The notes beneath the pieces were generated by a model that was given only the letters and a program-made list of their open reading frames with translations, did not search any database and was not told the origin of the DNA. From Actinopolyspora biskrensis (GTDB lineage Bacteria; Actinomycetota; Actinomycetes; Mycobacteriales; Pseudonocardiaceae), in the NCBI RefSeq assembly GCF_013408175.1, contig NZ_JACBYW010000002.1, forward strand, positions 556,732 through 620,731: DNA of 64,000 bases. The letters run 5' to 3'. Position numbers and translations under genes: made by a program. Of the stretch, positions 18,356 through 26,437 are shown one piece after another; position 1 is the first letter of the stretch; each line of letters begins with the position of its first letter.

Positions 18356-18958
18356 GTGGGGGAATCCGCTCTCCGCTTGAGACGTCTGATCCACCCCGGC
18401 GGCAACCCGCTCGCCCGTGGCTCGGATCGCCTGGAGGGGCTGCTGCTCGCCCTCGTGCTGACAGCGCCTCTGCTGGCCTTGCCGGTATCGGTGGTGGTCG
18501 GCGCTCAGACCCATGCCGAGCAGTTCCGGGAAGCACGTCACCAGGTGCGGAGCAGGACCCCGGTGACGGCGGTGCTGTTGGAGGAATCCGTTTCGGAGGT
18601 ACCCAACATTCGCGGGACGACCGCGGTCTCCGAGACCCCCGCCTACTGGCATTCACCCGAAGGGGTTCTTCGGACCGGAACCGTTGCGGCCGAAGTGGGA
18701 ACTCCGGCGCGGGAAGGTGTGCGGATCTGGGTCAACGAGCGGGGCGAGAAGGTGCCGTCTCCGTTGAGCAGGGGTGGTGCCCTTCGGGAGGGCCTGGCCG
18801 CCGCGGCGAGTCTGTGGCTCGCGATCCTGTTCGGATGCGTGGGACTTTTCTGGGGGTCGCGTTGCCTGCTCGACCGTGTGCGGCGGCGGAGCTGGCACCG
18901 GGAATGGGAGATGTTCGGCCCTCTTTGGAGCGGGTTCCGCGACGGCGGCCAGACGTGA
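18356..18958 (+). CDS. Rv1733c-like two-helix membrane protein
   Basis: A 200-residue protein with one hydrophobic helix near residues 28-48 and a second near 150-175. Between them is an extracytoplasmic loop of about 100 residues, the topology of the Rv1733c family. The GTG start is set by AAGGAGG 8 bases upstream. Its stop is 10 bases before a CBS-domain gene, so the two form an operon. Rv1733c of M. tuberculosis is a DosR-regulon latency antigen of unknown function. The sequence match is by segment pattern (NPLARGSDRLEG, WHREWEMFGPLW). Confidence 0.7.
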   Translation: MGESALRLRRLIHPGGNPLARGSDRLEGLLLALVLTAPLLALPVSVVVGAQTHAEQFREARHQVRSRTPVTAVLLEESVSEVPNIRGTTAVSETPAYWHSPEGVLRTGTVAAEVGTPAREGVRIWVNERGEKVPSPLSRGGALREGLAAAASLWLAILFGCVGLFWGSRCLLDRVRRRSWHREWEMFGPLWSGFRDGGQT

Positions 18959-18968
18959 GGGGAGCTTG

Positions 18969-19583
18969 ATGCGAGTACGGGACATCATGGAGGAGCCCGG
19001 TGCGGTGGCCAGAGCCGGCACGCCGGTGAAAGCCGCTGCCGGAATGCTGGTGGAGCACGGCGTGACCGCCCTGCCCGTGGTGGACTCCGAGGGCTTCCTG
19101 CTCGGGGAGGTGACCGAGCTCGATCTGGTACGGGACCGCTTTCCGCGTGATCCGCGGTACTCGAACGGGGCGGAGGAGCGCTCGGAACCGCCTCCCCGAG
19201 TCGTCGGCGAGCTGATGTCCCCCCGAATCACCGGCATAGACCCCGAGACGGACGTGACAGATCTGGTGAGAGTCCTCCTGGAGGAGCGCGTCCGCAGTGT
19301 TCCCGTCGTGGAGGAGGGACGACTGGTGGGCATGGTGACGGGGCGCGATCTCGTGCGTACTTTGGCACGCGACGATGACCTCCTGGCCAGGGACATCAGC
19401 TATCGTCTCTCCTTCGTCGGAGGGCCGAGGCGATGGCGTGTGGAGGTCGACGAAGGAACGGCCCTGATCGTCGACGCCTACGACAGCGCCGAGGACCGCC
19501 ATGTCGCCCGAGTGCTCGCGGAGAGCGTCCCCGGGGTTCTGCGGGCTCATTGCAGCGCCTCCGCGACGGAGGAGAACGGCTGA
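18969..19583 (+). CDS. CBS-domain pair with C-terminal BON-like domain
   Basis: A 204-residue soluble protein. Two CBS motifs occupy roughly residues 1-60 and 75-135 (DIMEEPGAV, ELMSPRITGI, VTGRDLVRTL). A C-terminal BON-like segment with the GPRRWRVEV and GVVLRA-type pattern follows (about 145-200). CBS pairs usually bind adenosyl nucleotides. The arrangement recalls hypoxic response protein 1 partners in mycobacteria. It is co-transcribed with the membrane protein upstream. The BON assignment is weaker than the CBS one. Confidence 0.8.
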   Translation: MRVRDIMEEPGAVARAGTPVKAAAGMLVEHGVTALPVVDSEGFLLGEVTELDLVRDRFPRDPRYSNGAEERSEPPPRVVGELMSPRITGIDPETDVTDLVRVLLEERVRSVPVVEEGRLVGMVTGRDLVRTLARDDDLLARDISYRLSFVGGPRRWRVEVDEGTALIVDAYDSAEDRHVARVLAESVPGVLRAHCSASATEENG

Positions 19584-20336
19584 TCGCGAGAATCGCCGGG
19601 AGCCGAACCGGGGTTTCGCCCGGTCGCACGGTGCTCCGCGGGACTCCGCCGCGCCCCGCGTGCGATATGTGGTGTCTTCGTGTTTCTTCCGTGGCGGAGG
19701 GAATGTGACATCACACCTTCGATTCGGCGGCTACCGGTGTACGACGGAACGGATTCGTGTGTAAGATGCAGTCGATCAGCGTTGCACGAGTGAGTCGCGG
19801 CGCTGCCGTGTGGACTACTTCGCGGAGAGTCTTCAGGCCGATCGAAGCGGAAACACTTGGCTGCGACGTTGGTCAAATGGGGTAAACGTGGCTACTGTGG
19901 GAAACCGGTTGCGGGTTGAGACCGTCTGGAGGACGGTGGAATCCCGTTGGCGGAGCCCGGTGATCGCGGACCGGTGCGGTGACAACAACAGGAGACATCC
20001 GACCCGCGGGTCTTTTTGTGCCCGTGGTCGGCTGGCGCGCGCTTTTGTTTCGGACCGAACGATTCGGAAGACAGGCTGAGCGCCCGCCGGGATTTCCCGG
20101 CAGGTTGATCGTGTGGGTTGTTGTGAGCGGACACACCCGTCCGGTGCGGAACTGGTCCCGGTCCCACAGCGTTGCAGGTGAGGCTGGTCGTCATCCCGCC
20201 ACGTCGACGTGTTCCTACACGTGACGTCGGTGCGGCCTTTTCACAGCCGCGATGAACTCATGCGCCGAAAAGGCGTCCCAACCCGACCATCAGCAGCAGG
20301 CACACAACCGCGCCCGCAAACGAGAGGAGGCGCCAC
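19584..20336. other. Long leader region upstream of the WhiB gene
   Basis: There is no credible gene in 753 bases. A TAAGAT hexamer lies at 19762-19767. A dense cluster of ACGT palindromes lies at 20200-20227, about 110-137 bases before the WhiB start. A long regulated leader is likely. Confidence 0.45.
20200..20227. promoter_or_regulatory. Overlapping palindromes upstream of the WhiB gene
   Basis: CACGTCGACGTG (20200-20211) is a perfect 12-bp palindrome. It overlaps ACGTGT-TCCT-ACACGT (20207-20222), a perfect 6-4-6 inverted repeat. These are probably binding sites for dimeric regulators; the regulator is unknown. Confidence 0.45.
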
Positions 20337-20630
20337 ATGATGGACAACACGAGCACCGACTGGCAGCACCGCGCGAGCTGCCGTGACCAGGATCCGGAAC
20401 TGTTCTTTCCGGTGTCCGAGGTAGGCCCGGGCGCAGAGCAGGTGCAACGTGCCAAAGCAGTGTGTGGAAGTTGCCCCGTGCGTTCCGAATGCCTGGCTTA
20501 CGCGCAGAGTAACGGACTCGATTTCGGGATCTTCGGTGGGTTGACCCCGGACGAGCGGCGCAAGTCCGCCCGTCGTGCCCGCCGTACCACCGCGTCCACC
20601 GGTGCCCAGTCCTCGACTGCCCGGCAGTGA
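20337..20630 (+). CDS. WhiB-family [4Fe-4S] transcriptional regulator, WhiB1/WblE-like
   Basis: A 97-residue Wbl protein. Four cluster cysteines are at residues 15, 43, 46 and 52 (C-X27-C-X2-C-X5-C). They are followed by the turn GIFGGLTPDERR in place of the common G[VI]WGG, and a basic C-terminal tail for DNA contact. The N-terminus (DWQHRASCRDQDPELFFPV) is closest to WhiB1/WblE, an essential nitric-oxide-responsive regulator in mycobacteria. GAGGAGG lies 6 bases before the first of two adjacent ATGs (20337 and 20340). It is monocistronic with a long leader. Confidence 0.9.
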   Translation: MMDNTSTDWQHRASCRDQDPELFFPVSEVGPGAEQVQRAKAVCGSCPVRSECLAYAQSNGLDFGIFGGLTPDERRKSARRARRTTASTGAQSSTARQ

Positions 20631-21094
20631 CCCAGTGAGGCCCCACCCCGCTGTCGGACACGTACTGGTTGTCGGGCGGGTGCGGTGAGCCCCTGACGGC
20701 TCGTTCCGATGCTCGGTCGTGCCCACCCCGGCGTGCGCAGAAGGAAGAGCTCGTACCCCGGTGACCTCGTCACCGGTTCCGGCCGTGTCTCGTGACGGTG
20801 TCCGAGTCGCAGATCCCCGCCGATTCGGACGCCGCCACGGGGGCCGCGCCTCCGTGAGTGGTCTCCGGGTGAATCCCATCCGCGGATCCGGTTCAAGTAA
20901 GTACTGTGAGCTGTCACTCTCTCGGTGAGAGCTGCCACGGTTCACCTTCCAGGGCGGACGACTTCTTTTCCTCGTCCGTGTCCTGCCGGCCACCCAGAAG
21001 TTCCACCCGGGGTGCGGTGGAACGTATTCACCCCGCGCGCGGAAAAGATTCCGTTCGTTGGAAGATTCACGCCTTTCGCGTGGTTGACCCAGAC
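20631..21094. other. Intergenic region
   Basis: No supported gene. A small hairpin CTCTC-N5-GAGAG lies at 20917-20931. The following oxidoreductase has no clear ribosome site. Confidence 0.4.
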
Positions 21095-22033
21095 ATGCGA
21101 GCAGTTGGTGTCACGGAGTTCGGCGGTCCGGAGAAACTACAGGTTCTGGACGTCGCCGAACCACATCCCGAAGCGGGTGAAGTACGTATTCGAGTGCACG
21201 CGGCCACGGTCAACCCCACCGACACCGCGCTGCGTGCCGGACAGCACCGCGTCGACGGACTGACCCCTCCCTACATCCCGGGAATGGACGCGGCGGGCGT
21301 GATCAGTGAGGTCGGTGATGGTGTCACCACCTGGCAGGTGGGTGATCACGTCATGGCGGTCGTCGTCCCGGTCGATTCGCGTGGCGGGGCGTATGCGGAC
21401 GAGATCGTCGTTCCCGCGAACTCCGTGGTCTCCGTCCCGGAGGGGGGCGATTTCGCCGCGGCCTCCACCCTTCCCATGAACGGGCTCACCGCGCACCTCG
21501 CTTTGGAACAGCTCGCGCTCTCCCCCGGGGAGACCTTGGCGGTCACCGGTGCCGCGGGCGCTTTCGGGGGCTACGTGATCCAACTGGCCAAGACGAAGGG
21601 GCTGCACGTGGTCGCCGACGCTTCCGCCGACGACGAGAACCTGGTGCGTGAGCTCGGTGCGGATCGAGTGGTGCGTCGTGGCAACGACGTCGCCGAGCGA
21701 ATCCGGGAACTGGTCCCCGAAGGGGTGGCCGGAGTCGCCGACGGAGCGGTGCTGAACGGGGAAGTGGCCCCCGCGATCCGGGACGGCGGTGGTCTGGCCG
21801 TGGTACGTGGCTGGAACGGCGACCCCGGTCGTGGAATCACTGTGCACCGGGTGATGGTGGTCGAAGCCGTGGAGGACAGTGCCGCGCTGGACGGGCTTCG
21901 CAAACAGGCGGAGCAGGGAGTGCTGAGTCTGCGAGTGGCGAGGGTCTTTTCCGCCGATCAAGCGGCCGAGGCCCACCGGGCTCTGGAGGCGGGTGGAACC
22001 CGTGGTCGCCTGGTGCTCGACTTCGCCTCCTGA
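21095..22033 (+). CDS. Zinc-independent MDR (quinone oxidoreductase-like) enzyme
   Basis: A 312-residue medium-chain dehydrogenase/reductase. It has the N-terminal GroES-like domain (GMDAAGVISEVGDGV) and a Rossmann domain with AVTGAAGAFGGYVIQLAK, the NADPH-binding motif of quinone oxidoreductases. The catalytic and structural zinc cysteines are absent, as expected for this branch. The ATG at 21095 fits the family N-terminus (MRAVGVTEFGGPE). Upstream in-frame sequence lacks conservation and there is no good ribosome site. The substrate, an enone or quinone, is unknown. Confidence 0.85.
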   Translation: MRAVGVTEFGGPEKLQVLDVAEPHPEAGEVRIRVHAATVNPTDTALRAGQHRVDGLTPPYIPGMDAAGVISEVGDGVTTWQVGDHVMAVVVPVDSRGGAYADEIVVPANSVVSVPEGGDFAAASTLPMNGLTAHLALEQLALSPGETLAVTGAAGAFGGYVIQLAKTKGLHVVADASADDENLVRELGADRVVRRGNDVAERIRELVPEGVAGVADGAVLNGEVAPAIRDGGGLAVVRGWNGDPGRGITVHRVMVVEAVEDSAALDGLRKQAEQGVLSLRVARVFSADQAAEAHRALEAGGTRGRLVLDFAS

Positions 22034-22299
22034 ACCTTCGGGAACCTCAACGCCCGTCGGGCCATGAACTCCGGGGGCCCGGCGGGCCCGGGACCGCCCC
22101 ACCGCCCCGGCTCCCTCCCCGGAGAGGACGAGGTGCCGGCGTGGCAGGCCGCGCTCCGCGGCCCACCTCGTGGGGAGAGCCTTCCGTTGTCTTCCTCCCG
22201 ACACTCGTTTCGTTCGCGTCTGGCTCTCGGGGTTGCTTGGGTGTGACACTGGTCGTGCCCGAGTGAGGAGCGGACAGCGAAAGCTGCGGGAGGTCGGCG

Positions 22300-22563
22300 A
22301 TGTTGGACAAATACGAACGCCGCAGCCTGGAAGAGATCGAGAACCGACTCACCGAGGAGGACCCCGAGCTGGCCCGTGGACTGGCCGAGGGGACCCCGCG
22401 CTCCATCTGGAGCAGGATCTCACCGCTACTGGTGCTCGCCGTGGTGGTCATGGGACTTTCCACGGTCCTGCTCGTGCTCGCCGAGTTCGGCGCGGCTTTG
22501 ATGGCCGCCGCGCTGGCGGGAGCGCTGCTGACGTTCCGGCTCTGGCGCGGGCGGACCGGGTAG
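22300..22563 (+). CDS. DUF3040 small membrane protein, second copy
   Basis: An 87-residue paralogue of the protein at 14774-15040. The acidic N-terminal helix (LDKYERRSLEEIENRL, DPELARGL) is followed by two hydrophobic stretches around residues 42-80. Actinobacterial family of unknown function. A GGAGGTCGGCG stretch precedes the ATG. The gene is alone and converges on a dehydrogenase, with a hairpin overlapping its stop codon. Confidence 0.8.
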   Translation: MLDKYERRSLEEIENRLTEEDPELARGLAEGTPRSIWSRISPLLVLAVVVMGLSTVLLVLAEFGAALMAAALAGALLTFRLWRGRTG

Positions 22564-22598
22564 GACCGTGCTGACCTCCTCGGGAGGCACCACGGTCC
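22563..22598. terminator. Nested hairpin between convergent genes
   Basis: GGACCGTG (22563-22570) pairs with CACGGTCC (22591-22598), and inside it a CCTCC/GGAGG hairpin forms. It starts in the DUF3040 stop codon and lies 20 bases from the end of the opposing dehydrogenase gene. Confidence 0.6.
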
Positions 22599-22617
22599 TG
22601 CCGCTGGGAACCGGCCG

Positions 22618-23496
22618 CTACTCCGGCTCGGTCGAGGTGCCCGGAGCGAAGGAGGCGAAGTACGCGGCTGCCATGTCCGAGTTCGCGTAGCCCGCTTCTT
22701 CGGCCCGCCGAAAGCGCTCACCGGCCGCACGGATGAGGTCCAGCCGCAAGGAGTCGCCGGCTGCTTCGCGAACCAGGGAAGCGTCCTTGCCCGCACCGTG
22801 CACCGTGAAGGACGGGGCGAGCCGATCGTTCAGGATCGCCGCCCCCTTCAGGTGGGCGTACGGGGAATCGGTGGCGGTGCCGTCGATGGCTTCCAGGAAC
22901 AGGTTCGGGTCCAGTCCGAGGTGCTGGGACAGCGCCAGTGATTCCCCCACGGCGTTGGTGAGCGTGAGCACCCAGCTGTTGACCGCCAGCTTCAGTCGCG
23001 TTCCGCTCGCGAGCGTCGCGTCCTCACCCACCCACATGGTGCGCTGCCCGACCGTGTCCAGCATCGGTTGCACGGCGGGGCGAACCTCGGGGTCGGCCGC
23101 GGCCAGTACCGTCAGCGTCCCCTGCTCGGCGGGTGAGCGTGTCCCTAGCACGGGGGCGTCGACCAGTGCGACTCCCTGCGCGAACTGTCGGACCCGATCC
23201 ATTCCCTCCAGACCGATGGTGCCCATCTGCACCCAGACGGAGCCGGGGCCCAGCGCCTCGACGGCCTCGCTGCCCGCGCGCACGGTCGCCTCCGCGTCCA
23301 GCAGCATGGTCACCAGGACATCGGCGTTGTGGGCCGCTTCCGCCGGAGTGTCCGCGACCACCGCTCCTTCCGTGCGCAGCGGAGCCGCCCTGTCCTGGGT
23401 ACGGTTCCAAACCCTGACGTCGAAACCGGCTCCGAGCAGGTTGCTCGCCATTGGAGCGCCCATGGCCCCGGTTCCCAGAAACGCGACCGTCGTCAT
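22618..23496 (-). CDS. 3-hydroxyisobutyrate dehydrogenase-family oxidoreductase
   Basis: A 292-residue beta-hydroxyacid dehydrogenase-like NAD(P) enzyme. The N-terminal Rossmann motif GTGAMGAPMASNLL, the substrate segment DAPVLGTRSPAEQGTL and the catalytic lysine in TRLKLAVNSW are all present. GGAGA precedes the ATG. The substrate could be 3-hydroxyisobutyrate, tartronate semialdehyde or another beta-hydroxyacid; imine reductases also share this fold. There is no operon partner. Confidence 0.85.
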   Translation of the reverse strand: MTTVAFLGTGAMGAPMASNLLGAGFDVRVWNRTQDRAAPLRTEGAVVADTPAEAAHNADVLVTMLLDAEATVRAGSEAVEALGPGSVWVQMGTIGLEGMDRVRQFAQGVALVDAPVLGTRSPAEQGTLTVLAAADPEVRPAVQPMLDTVGQRTMWVGEDATLASGTRLKLAVNSWVLTLTNAVGESLALSQHLGLDPNLFLEAIDGTATDSPYAHLKGAAILNDRLAPSFTVHGAGKDASLVREAAGDSLRLDLIRAAGERFRRAEEAGYANSDMAAAYFASFAPGTSTEPE

Positions 23497-24039
23497 CGGT
23501 TTTTCTCCAGCTCGTCCAGCGTGTTCCCGGGCCTGCGCGGCCCCGGGACCCCGTGGTCGGCGTACCCGTGGCCGGTAGACGTTGCGAGAGCCTCGCGGAA
23601 TGGTTCGCCTCGACCGGAGTGCCCGGTCGACGTGGATCGAGGCGTCATCTCACGTGCAGTTCCGGGAGCTTCCGGACAAACCGTTCCGCGCGAATCCTAG
23701 GACATTTCTCCGGCGATCACCGGTCCGGACACGCTCGGGTCGACACCGGACGACCTGATGCTCCCGTGCGGAACCAGCCTCCGGGAAGCCGCCCCGGTCG
23801 CCGGCGGGGGCGGTGACCCGCCCAGCCCCCGTGAATCCTGCGCATCCCCCCGACCGACAGACACCAGACGTGCACCCAGCACGAGCGTTCGGCGTCGACG
23901 GTCGAGCGCCTGACGTTCGTAGTCCGGCCTCTCGCAGCCGTGCGGCACGGAAACGCGCTCCGGGGAGCCCCGGTTCCCCGGGCTTCGGAGCGGGAGGCCG
24001 GGCGTTCACGCATCGACCTGCCACCGTACGATTGTCGCC
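23497..24039. other. Divergent intergenic region
   Basis: These 543 bases hold no supported gene. A TCCTAGGA palindrome occurs at 23694-23701 within a segment resembling 5200-5232. The right end carries a probable leaderless promoter for the DUF5313 gene. Confidence 0.45.
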
Positions 24040-24042
24040 GTG
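24027..24042 (+). promoter_or_regulatory. Probable leaderless promoter of the DUF5313 gene
   Basis: TACGAT (24027-24032) fits the actinobacterial TANNNT -10 box and lies 7 bases before the GTG start. No ribosome binding site is visible. Transcription would start at the first base of the start codon. Confidence 0.5.
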
Positions 24043-24393
24043 GCGATCGACAGGCCCGGTCCGGTGCGTTGGCTGTACTACCAGTACAGCGGCGGACTAC
24101 CGGAACAGTACCGGGCCCGGGTTCTGCGCGATGCGACCTGTCGGTCCTGGATGTTCCGCGTGCTCGTACGCGGCCTCGTGCGCATTCTGCCGATCGCGGC
24201 TCTGCTGTTCTTCCTGCTCGGGCACTTCGGCGGGTCCTGGTCGTTGGCCGCGGGATCGTTGTTGCTGGGTGTGTTGGTGGTCGTTCGGATCGCGTTGACC
24301 GGAGCGACCGAGAGCGTCGACGCCCGAACGGTCCGGCACGGTTACTCGCCCGGGTACGCGGCCGCCGTACGAGCGGCCCGGCGCGGGGAGTGA
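24040..24393 (+). CDS. DUF5313 membrane protein
   Basis: A 117-residue protein beginning RPGPVRWLYYQYSGGLPEQYR, the hallmark of the DUF5313 family of actinobacterial membrane proteins, with two hydrophobic segments at about residues 43-85. Function unknown. The GTG start appears leaderless. It converges on the anti-sigma-like gene. Confidence 0.75.
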   Translation: MAIDRPGPVRWLYYQYSGGLPEQYRARVLRDATCRSWMFRVLVRGLVRILPIAALLFFLLGHFGGSWSLAAGSLLLGVLVVVRIALTGATESVDARTVRHGYSPGYAAAVRAARRGE

Positions 24394-24449
24394 GCCGCCG
24401 AGTCCGCGGCGTGGTCCTTCGAGCCTCCCCGCCCAGGTCCCCTCGGGTT

Positions 24450-24971
24450 CTACTCGGAACCGCCCGAGGGACTCCGCTTGCTCAGACTCGAAAGCAGTCG
24501 CTCCATCACCTGTGGATCGACGTCCTCGGAAACGTCCTCGGACTGCTCAGCGGATTGAGAGCGTTTCGGTTCACGGCGGGGGAGCGGGACGTCCGAGGCG
24601 CGCATCCCCTGGGGAAGCTCCAGTTCGCACCGCACGACACGCGGCCGGTCCCCGGAGGAGACCACTTCGGTGTGCACACCTGCCAGGTCCGAAGGGACGG
24701 TGGGGGGCAGCACGGGCTGGTCGTCCTCGAGCTCTATTACCAGGTTGTTGCCGTGGATACGCAGGCGTACGGAGACGAAGCCGGGGGAGTTCGTGTTGGA
24801 GCGCTCGACCACGGCGGAGACCAGTCGGGTGGCGACCTGCGTGGCCTCCTCGGTCATGGGGCGCAGTGACCACTCGCTCAGCGTGAAGCGGACGAACATG
24901 TCGGTGCAGTTCACGGCGCTCTGCAGCGCGACGAGCCGGAGGTCGTCGGTCTGCGCGATCTCGGTATCCAC
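24450..24971 (-). CDS. Anti-sigma/HATPase-like regulatory protein with degenerate ATP site
   Basis: A 173-residue soluble protein. Residues about 20-115 have the strand-helix order of small GHKL ATPases such as RsbW, which bind anti-anti-sigma or sigma factors. The MTEEATQVATRLVSAVVE helix is where the N-box would lie, and LVIELEDDQP aligns with the G1 box. The usual D-x-G-x-G is replaced by EDDQPV, so nucleotide binding is doubtful. The C-terminal 50 residues are charged and probably disordered. GGGAAGGA precedes the GTG start. The family call is tentative. Confidence 0.55.
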   Translation of the reverse strand: MDTEIAQTDDLRLVALQSAVNCTDMFVRFTLSEWSLRPMTEEATQVATRLVSAVVERSNTNSPGFVSVRLRIHGNNLVIELEDDQPVLPPTVPSDLAGVHTEVVSSGDRPRVVRCELELPQGMRASDVPLPRREPKRSQSAEQSEDVSEDVDPQVMERLLSSLSKRSPSGGSE

Positions 24972-25462
24972 CTCGGTCCTTCCCTTGTCGGCATCTCAGC
25001 CGGCCGCCGAAAGGCCACACCCTGCCGAACCGTCGACCCCACTTTTGGTTCCGGGGCTTCTCGTGCCCGTCGAGCGGCACGGTACCCGCGGGCGACAGCG
25101 ACGCGTGTCCTTACATGATTGTGTCCTGCCGAGCTTCGCTCCTGGCGAGCGGGGCGACGACAGCGCAACGTCCGTCCGTGACATGTGCGATGTTCGCATA
25201 TTTTCGTTTCGCGACAACATCTTACCCGAGCCGAATCAGTGCTACCGGTGGATCGTGTGAACGGGCGCGTCGGCGGGGTTCGAATTCCGGGCGGTCCTCG
25301 CGGCCCCGGCGCGAGCGCACGAGGACGCGCGAATGATCTCTGCGGAGCACACCCATCGGTGTCATCGTGGCGACGGGCGGTCGGGCGCTGCCGGTGACCG
25401 TCTTGCGATTCATGCACACGCCTGCGGGGCGTGCTCGACGGCGAGCGTTTCGGAGCGTGAAG
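24972..25462. other. Divergent intergenic region
   Basis: It is comparatively AT-rich around 25175-25225. TGCGA-TGT-TCGCA (25185-25197) is a perfect 5-3-5 inverted repeat and a candidate operator between the anti-sigma-like and stress protein genes. No gene is seen. Confidence 0.4.
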
Positions 25463-26353
25463 ATGCGCAACTCCACCGCGAAACCGGTTCTCGTGGGGCT
25501 GGACGGCTCCCCCACCTCCTTCGAAGCCGTGCGTTGGGCGGCCCGCGAGGCCTCCTTGCGGTCGGCGCCGCTGCACGTGGTGCACGCCGATGTCTCCGCT
25601 TCCGATTACGTACCGGACACCCTGGGAACCTCCGCCCCGGAGTCGGCGGACGAAACGGCACGGGAGTTCGTGCGGGACTGGCTGCGCAGCGCGGCGGAGA
25701 TAGCCACTGCGGAAGCTCCCGAGGTGGTGGTCGAGACGGGTGTGCGCACGGGATCGGCCCGCACCGTGCTGTTGGACGAGTCCGCGACCGCCCGGATCGT
25801 GGTGGTCGGCAGCCGGGGGTTGGGCAGCTTCAGCGGAGTGATACTGGGGTCGGTCGCGATCGCGCTGTGCCAGCACGGTCAGTGCCCCGTGGCGGTGGTG
25901 CGCGAGCCGGACGACGGGGAGGAGGCGACGGATCGACCGATCGTGGTGGGAGTTGACGGGTCCAGCGCGAGCGAACCGGCTCTGCGGTGGGCTTTCGAGA
26001 CGGCCTCCGCGAGGTCGGCCGCGTTGCTGGCCGTGCACGCATGGCACGACCTGGTGGTGGGGCAGCTGTGGACCAGGGAGCAGGCCGAGGAACCACGGGC
26101 CTCGGTGCAGGCCGACGAGGAACGGCTGCTGTCCGAGGTGCTGGCCGGCTGGCGTGCCGATTACCCGGATGTCGCGGTGCACGAACTCGTCACCTACGGC
26201 AAACCCGCGCGGTGCCTCTTGGAGCAGGCCCGGACGGCGCGGTTCGTGGTCGTCGGAGCCCGTGGGCGCGGGGGGCTGGCCGGCCTGCTGCTCGGCTCGA
26301 CCAGCCAGACGCTGCTGCACCACTCACCCTGTCCGGTCGTGGTGGCCCGCTGA
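25463..26353 (+). CDS. Universal stress protein, two intact UspA domains
   Basis: A 296-residue tandem UspA protein. Both domains keep the ATP-binding pattern: GSRGLGSFSGVILGS in the first half and GARGRGGLAGLLLGS in the second. This differs from the protein at 15775-16680, whose first site is degenerate. GGAGCG precedes the ATG. Monocistronic. A role in energy or oxygen stress is inferred from the family. Confidence 0.88.
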   Translation: MRNSTAKPVLVGLDGSPTSFEAVRWAAREASLRSAPLHVVHADVSASDYVPDTLGTSAPESADETAREFVRDWLRSAAEIATAEAPEVVVETGVRTGSARTVLLDESATARIVVVGSRGLGSFSGVILGSVAIALCQHGQCPVAVVREPDDGEEATDRPIVVGVDGSSASEPALRWAFETASARSAALLAVHAWHDLVVGQLWTREQAEEPRASVQADEERLLSEVLAGWRADYPDVAVHELVTYGKPARCLLEQARTARFVVVGARGRGGLAGLLLGSTSQTLLHHSPCPVVVAR

Positions 26354-26437
26354 GCGGGGAACGCGGCGGCGGACCGGACCGGCCCGGGACGTCGTTCCCG
26401 CCGGAAAGCCCTGATCTGAAGGTCCCGAACGGATCCT

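Noticed and set aside
19810..20079. Reading frame of 89 codons in the WhiB leader
   Set aside because: No ribosome site, no conserved pattern, and codon positions show no GC bias typical of genes here.
20121..20140. CRP-type site upstream of the WhiB gene (TGTGA-N6)
   Set aside because: The second arm reads ACACC rather than TCACA, too far from consensus.
25268..25290. tRNA-like GGTTCGAATTCC segment
   Set aside because: The five-base T stem does not form and no acceptor, D or anticodon arms can be drawn around it.
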